From positions 1-6,324 of the forward strand of contig DKAI01000049.1 in the NCBI GenBank assembly GCA_002450755.1: a DNA stretch of 6,324 nucleotides, given 5' to 3'. Below the pieces are notes generated by a model. The model saw nothing but the letters and a program-made list of their open reading frames with translations. It had not been told where the DNA came from and ran no database searches. This document shows, piece by piece, positions 5,149 to 6,324 of this stretch. The first letter of the stretch is position 1. The number at the start of each line of letters is the position of its first letter. Origin of the DNA: Deltaproteobacteria bacterium UBA6930 (GTDB lineage Bacteria > Myxococcota_A > UBA9160 > UBA6930). Position numbers and translations under genes: made by a program.

Positions 5149-6324
5149 ATGCCTTCGACCCAGCCCACTCGTGGTACGAGCAACAAGACTACGACCAAGA
5201 CGCTTCCAATTCTAGAAGTTGGAAGAGGCACCAAAATAAAAAATGAGGACGGGAAATTTCCCGATGAGCTTCCGGCAGTTAAAAAACTGTTGAAGGATGG
5301 CTCCCGGCGAGGGTACTTAATTCGTGAGGACTTACAAAAAGTCGCTGATCAAGTCGACTGCAGTCCAGAATTGATCGTGAGCATTTGCAGTAAAAGTAAG
5401 ATTACAATTGTAGATTCACGTAAGAAATCATCCGATTCAAACCGTACCTCGACCGTAGTTGAGAGTGGCTCGTCAAACGATCCGGTGCGCGTATATCTCC
5501 GGGAGATGGGTCAAGTCTCACTTTTGACGCGCGAAGGAGAGGTCGAAATAGCTAAGAGGATTGAGTCGGGCGAATACGCTCAATTTCTTGCGGTTATTGG
5601 AAGCCCGTTTGGTCTAAGGGAAATCCTTTCAAAAATTGAATCCTATAAAAACGAAGAGATTGAATTAAAGGTTCTTCTAGAGGGTTTGGAGGAAGAGGAA
5701 CCAGCAGAAACCCCTGAAGTTCGGGCGCAGCATCTCTTCGATATCTGCACCCGTCTACGAAAAATTGAGTCGGAAATAAAAAAGGCGAATGCAGCTGGCA
5801 AACCTTGTGAGAAGTTATACGGCAAAGCGATCGATCTCCTTCTGGGAATTCGCTTCTCGAAGGCTACTTTATTCAACATAATAAAATGTTTTTCAGATTT
5901 ATATGGCGAATTGGCCACCGCAAATCGAAGAACAAAGCAGATTCTTAAAGGGTTGCGCGTAGACAGTGAAACTTTCGCGAAGCTTGCGCCGCTCGCGGCC
6001 AAGTCCAGCAAGCAGGGTCTAAAGGCCTTGGAGGTTCTTGGAGGGAACAGGGAAAAAGTAGCGTCCAGGTGGGAGAAGTTTAGCAAACATCAAAATGACA
6101 TTGCACTTTTAGAACAACAACTTGGAATGAACCGCGACGATGTAACCAAGGCGGGGAAGAAGTTGACGATTTATGAACACGAAACCCACGCAGCAAAATC
6201 CGAATTGACCGAGGCGAATCTCCGACTGGTAGTTTCAATCGCAAAAAAATATACAAATCGAGGTCTTCAGTTTCTTGATCTAATTCAAGAAGGAAATATC
6301 GGTTTAATGAAAGCAGTAGATAAA
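5149..6324 (+). CDS. rpoD: Primary RNA polymerase sigma factor (sigma-70), N-terminal part (partial)
   Basis: The reading frame is open from ATG 5149 to the window edge, giving 392 codons with no stop. A Ser/Thr/Lys-rich start (1-20) is followed by a region 1.1-like segment (about 38-90: VKKLLKDGSRRGYLIREDL and onward to ITIVDS). Region 1.2 is clear: DPVRVYLREMGQVSLLTREGE (111-131). A long, charged non-conserved region follows (about 145-350), a feature of proteobacterial primary sigmas rather than the short Gram-positive type. Region 2 begins at EANLRLVVSIAKKY (355-368) and runs into LDLIQEGNIGLMKAVDK (376-392), the core-binding helices. The remaining promoter-recognition regions (rest of 2, then 3 and 4) lie beyond the window. 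Region 1.1, region 1.2 and the rpsU-dnaG context identify the housekeeping sigma rather than an alternative one. Confidence 0.97.
   Translation, partial: MPSTQPTRGTSNKTTTKTLPILEVGRGTKIKNEDGKFPDELPAVKKLLKDGSRRGYLIREDLQKVADQVDCSPELIVSICSKSKITIVDSRKKSSDSNRTSTVVESGSSNDPVRVYLREMGQVSLLTREGEVEIAKRIESGEYAQFLAVIGSPFGLREILSKIESYKNEEIELKVLLEGLEEEEPAETPEVRAQHLFDICTRLRKIESEIKKANAAGKPCEKLYGKAIDLLLGIRFSKATLFNIIKCFSDLYGELATANRRTKQILKGLRVDSETFAKLAPLAAKSSKQGLKALEVLGGNREKVASRWEKFSKHQNDIALLEQQLGMNRDDVTKAGKKLTIYEHETHAAKSELTEANLRLVVSIAKKYTNRGLQFLDLIQEGNIGLMKAVDK

Noticed and set aside
5341..5371. Cluster of 6-bp palindromes (TGATCA, GTCGAC, CTGCAG) resembling a cloning linker
   Set aside because: They lie in frame within the rpoD region 1.1 coding sequence and the translation across them is continuous, so they are chance sites, not vector sequence.
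5643..6086. 147-codon open frame on the minus strand within rpoD
   Set aside because: It lies wholly antisense to the conserved sigma-70 frame and shows no domain or signal pattern. Long antisense frames are common opposite charged, Glu/Lys-rich coding sequence.

Overview
The window comes from a Gram-negative, broadly proteobacterial chromosome of moderate GC content (about 45-50% on the lines I counted). It holds the distal half of a histidine operon followed by the macromolecular-synthesis operon, all on the plus strand. The order rpsU-dnaG-rpoD, the large non-conserved region in the sigma factor and a lipobox-type lipoprotein fit Proteobacteria in the old, wide sense. The combination with a his operon and the style of the lipoprotein make me favour a delta-type lineage (Bdellovibrionota, Myxococcota, SAR324 or Desulfobacterota-like). 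That placement is inference. There are no mobile elements, CRISPR arrays, tRNAs or rRNAs.

Layout. Positions 1-58 are the last 18 codons of hisB. hisH (71-715), an unnamed lipoprotein gene (715-1320), hisA (1317-2063) and hisF (2057-2923) follow. From hisH onward each gene overlaps the next by 1 to 7 bases, so they are almost certainly co-transcribed and translationally coupled. Positions 2924-3136 are the only sizeable gap. It holds a probable intrinsic terminator, a perfect 12-bp palindrome and the leader of the next operon. rpsU (3137-3334), dnaG (3356-5128) and rpoD (5149 to the window end, truncated) complete the window with gaps of about 20 bp, each carrying a ribosome-binding site.

How the genes work together. 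HisA makes the ketose substrate PRFAR. HisH releases ammonia from glutamine and passes it through the HisF barrel, where PRFAR becomes imidazole glycerol phosphate and AICAR. HisB then dehydrates the imidazole glycerol phosphate. bS21, DnaG primase and the primary sigma factor serve translation initiation, replication priming and transcription initiation.

Most of the window is ordinary housekeeping sequence, and I see no clearly new multi-gene system. The points that stand out are a lipoprotein gene locked by overlaps between hisH and hisA; a HisF enlarged by a basic 27-residue insertion in the loop after catalytic Asp130 plus a small glycine-rich insertion; two consecutive TTG-started his genes; and a palindrome with a possible tiny ORF upstream of rpsU.
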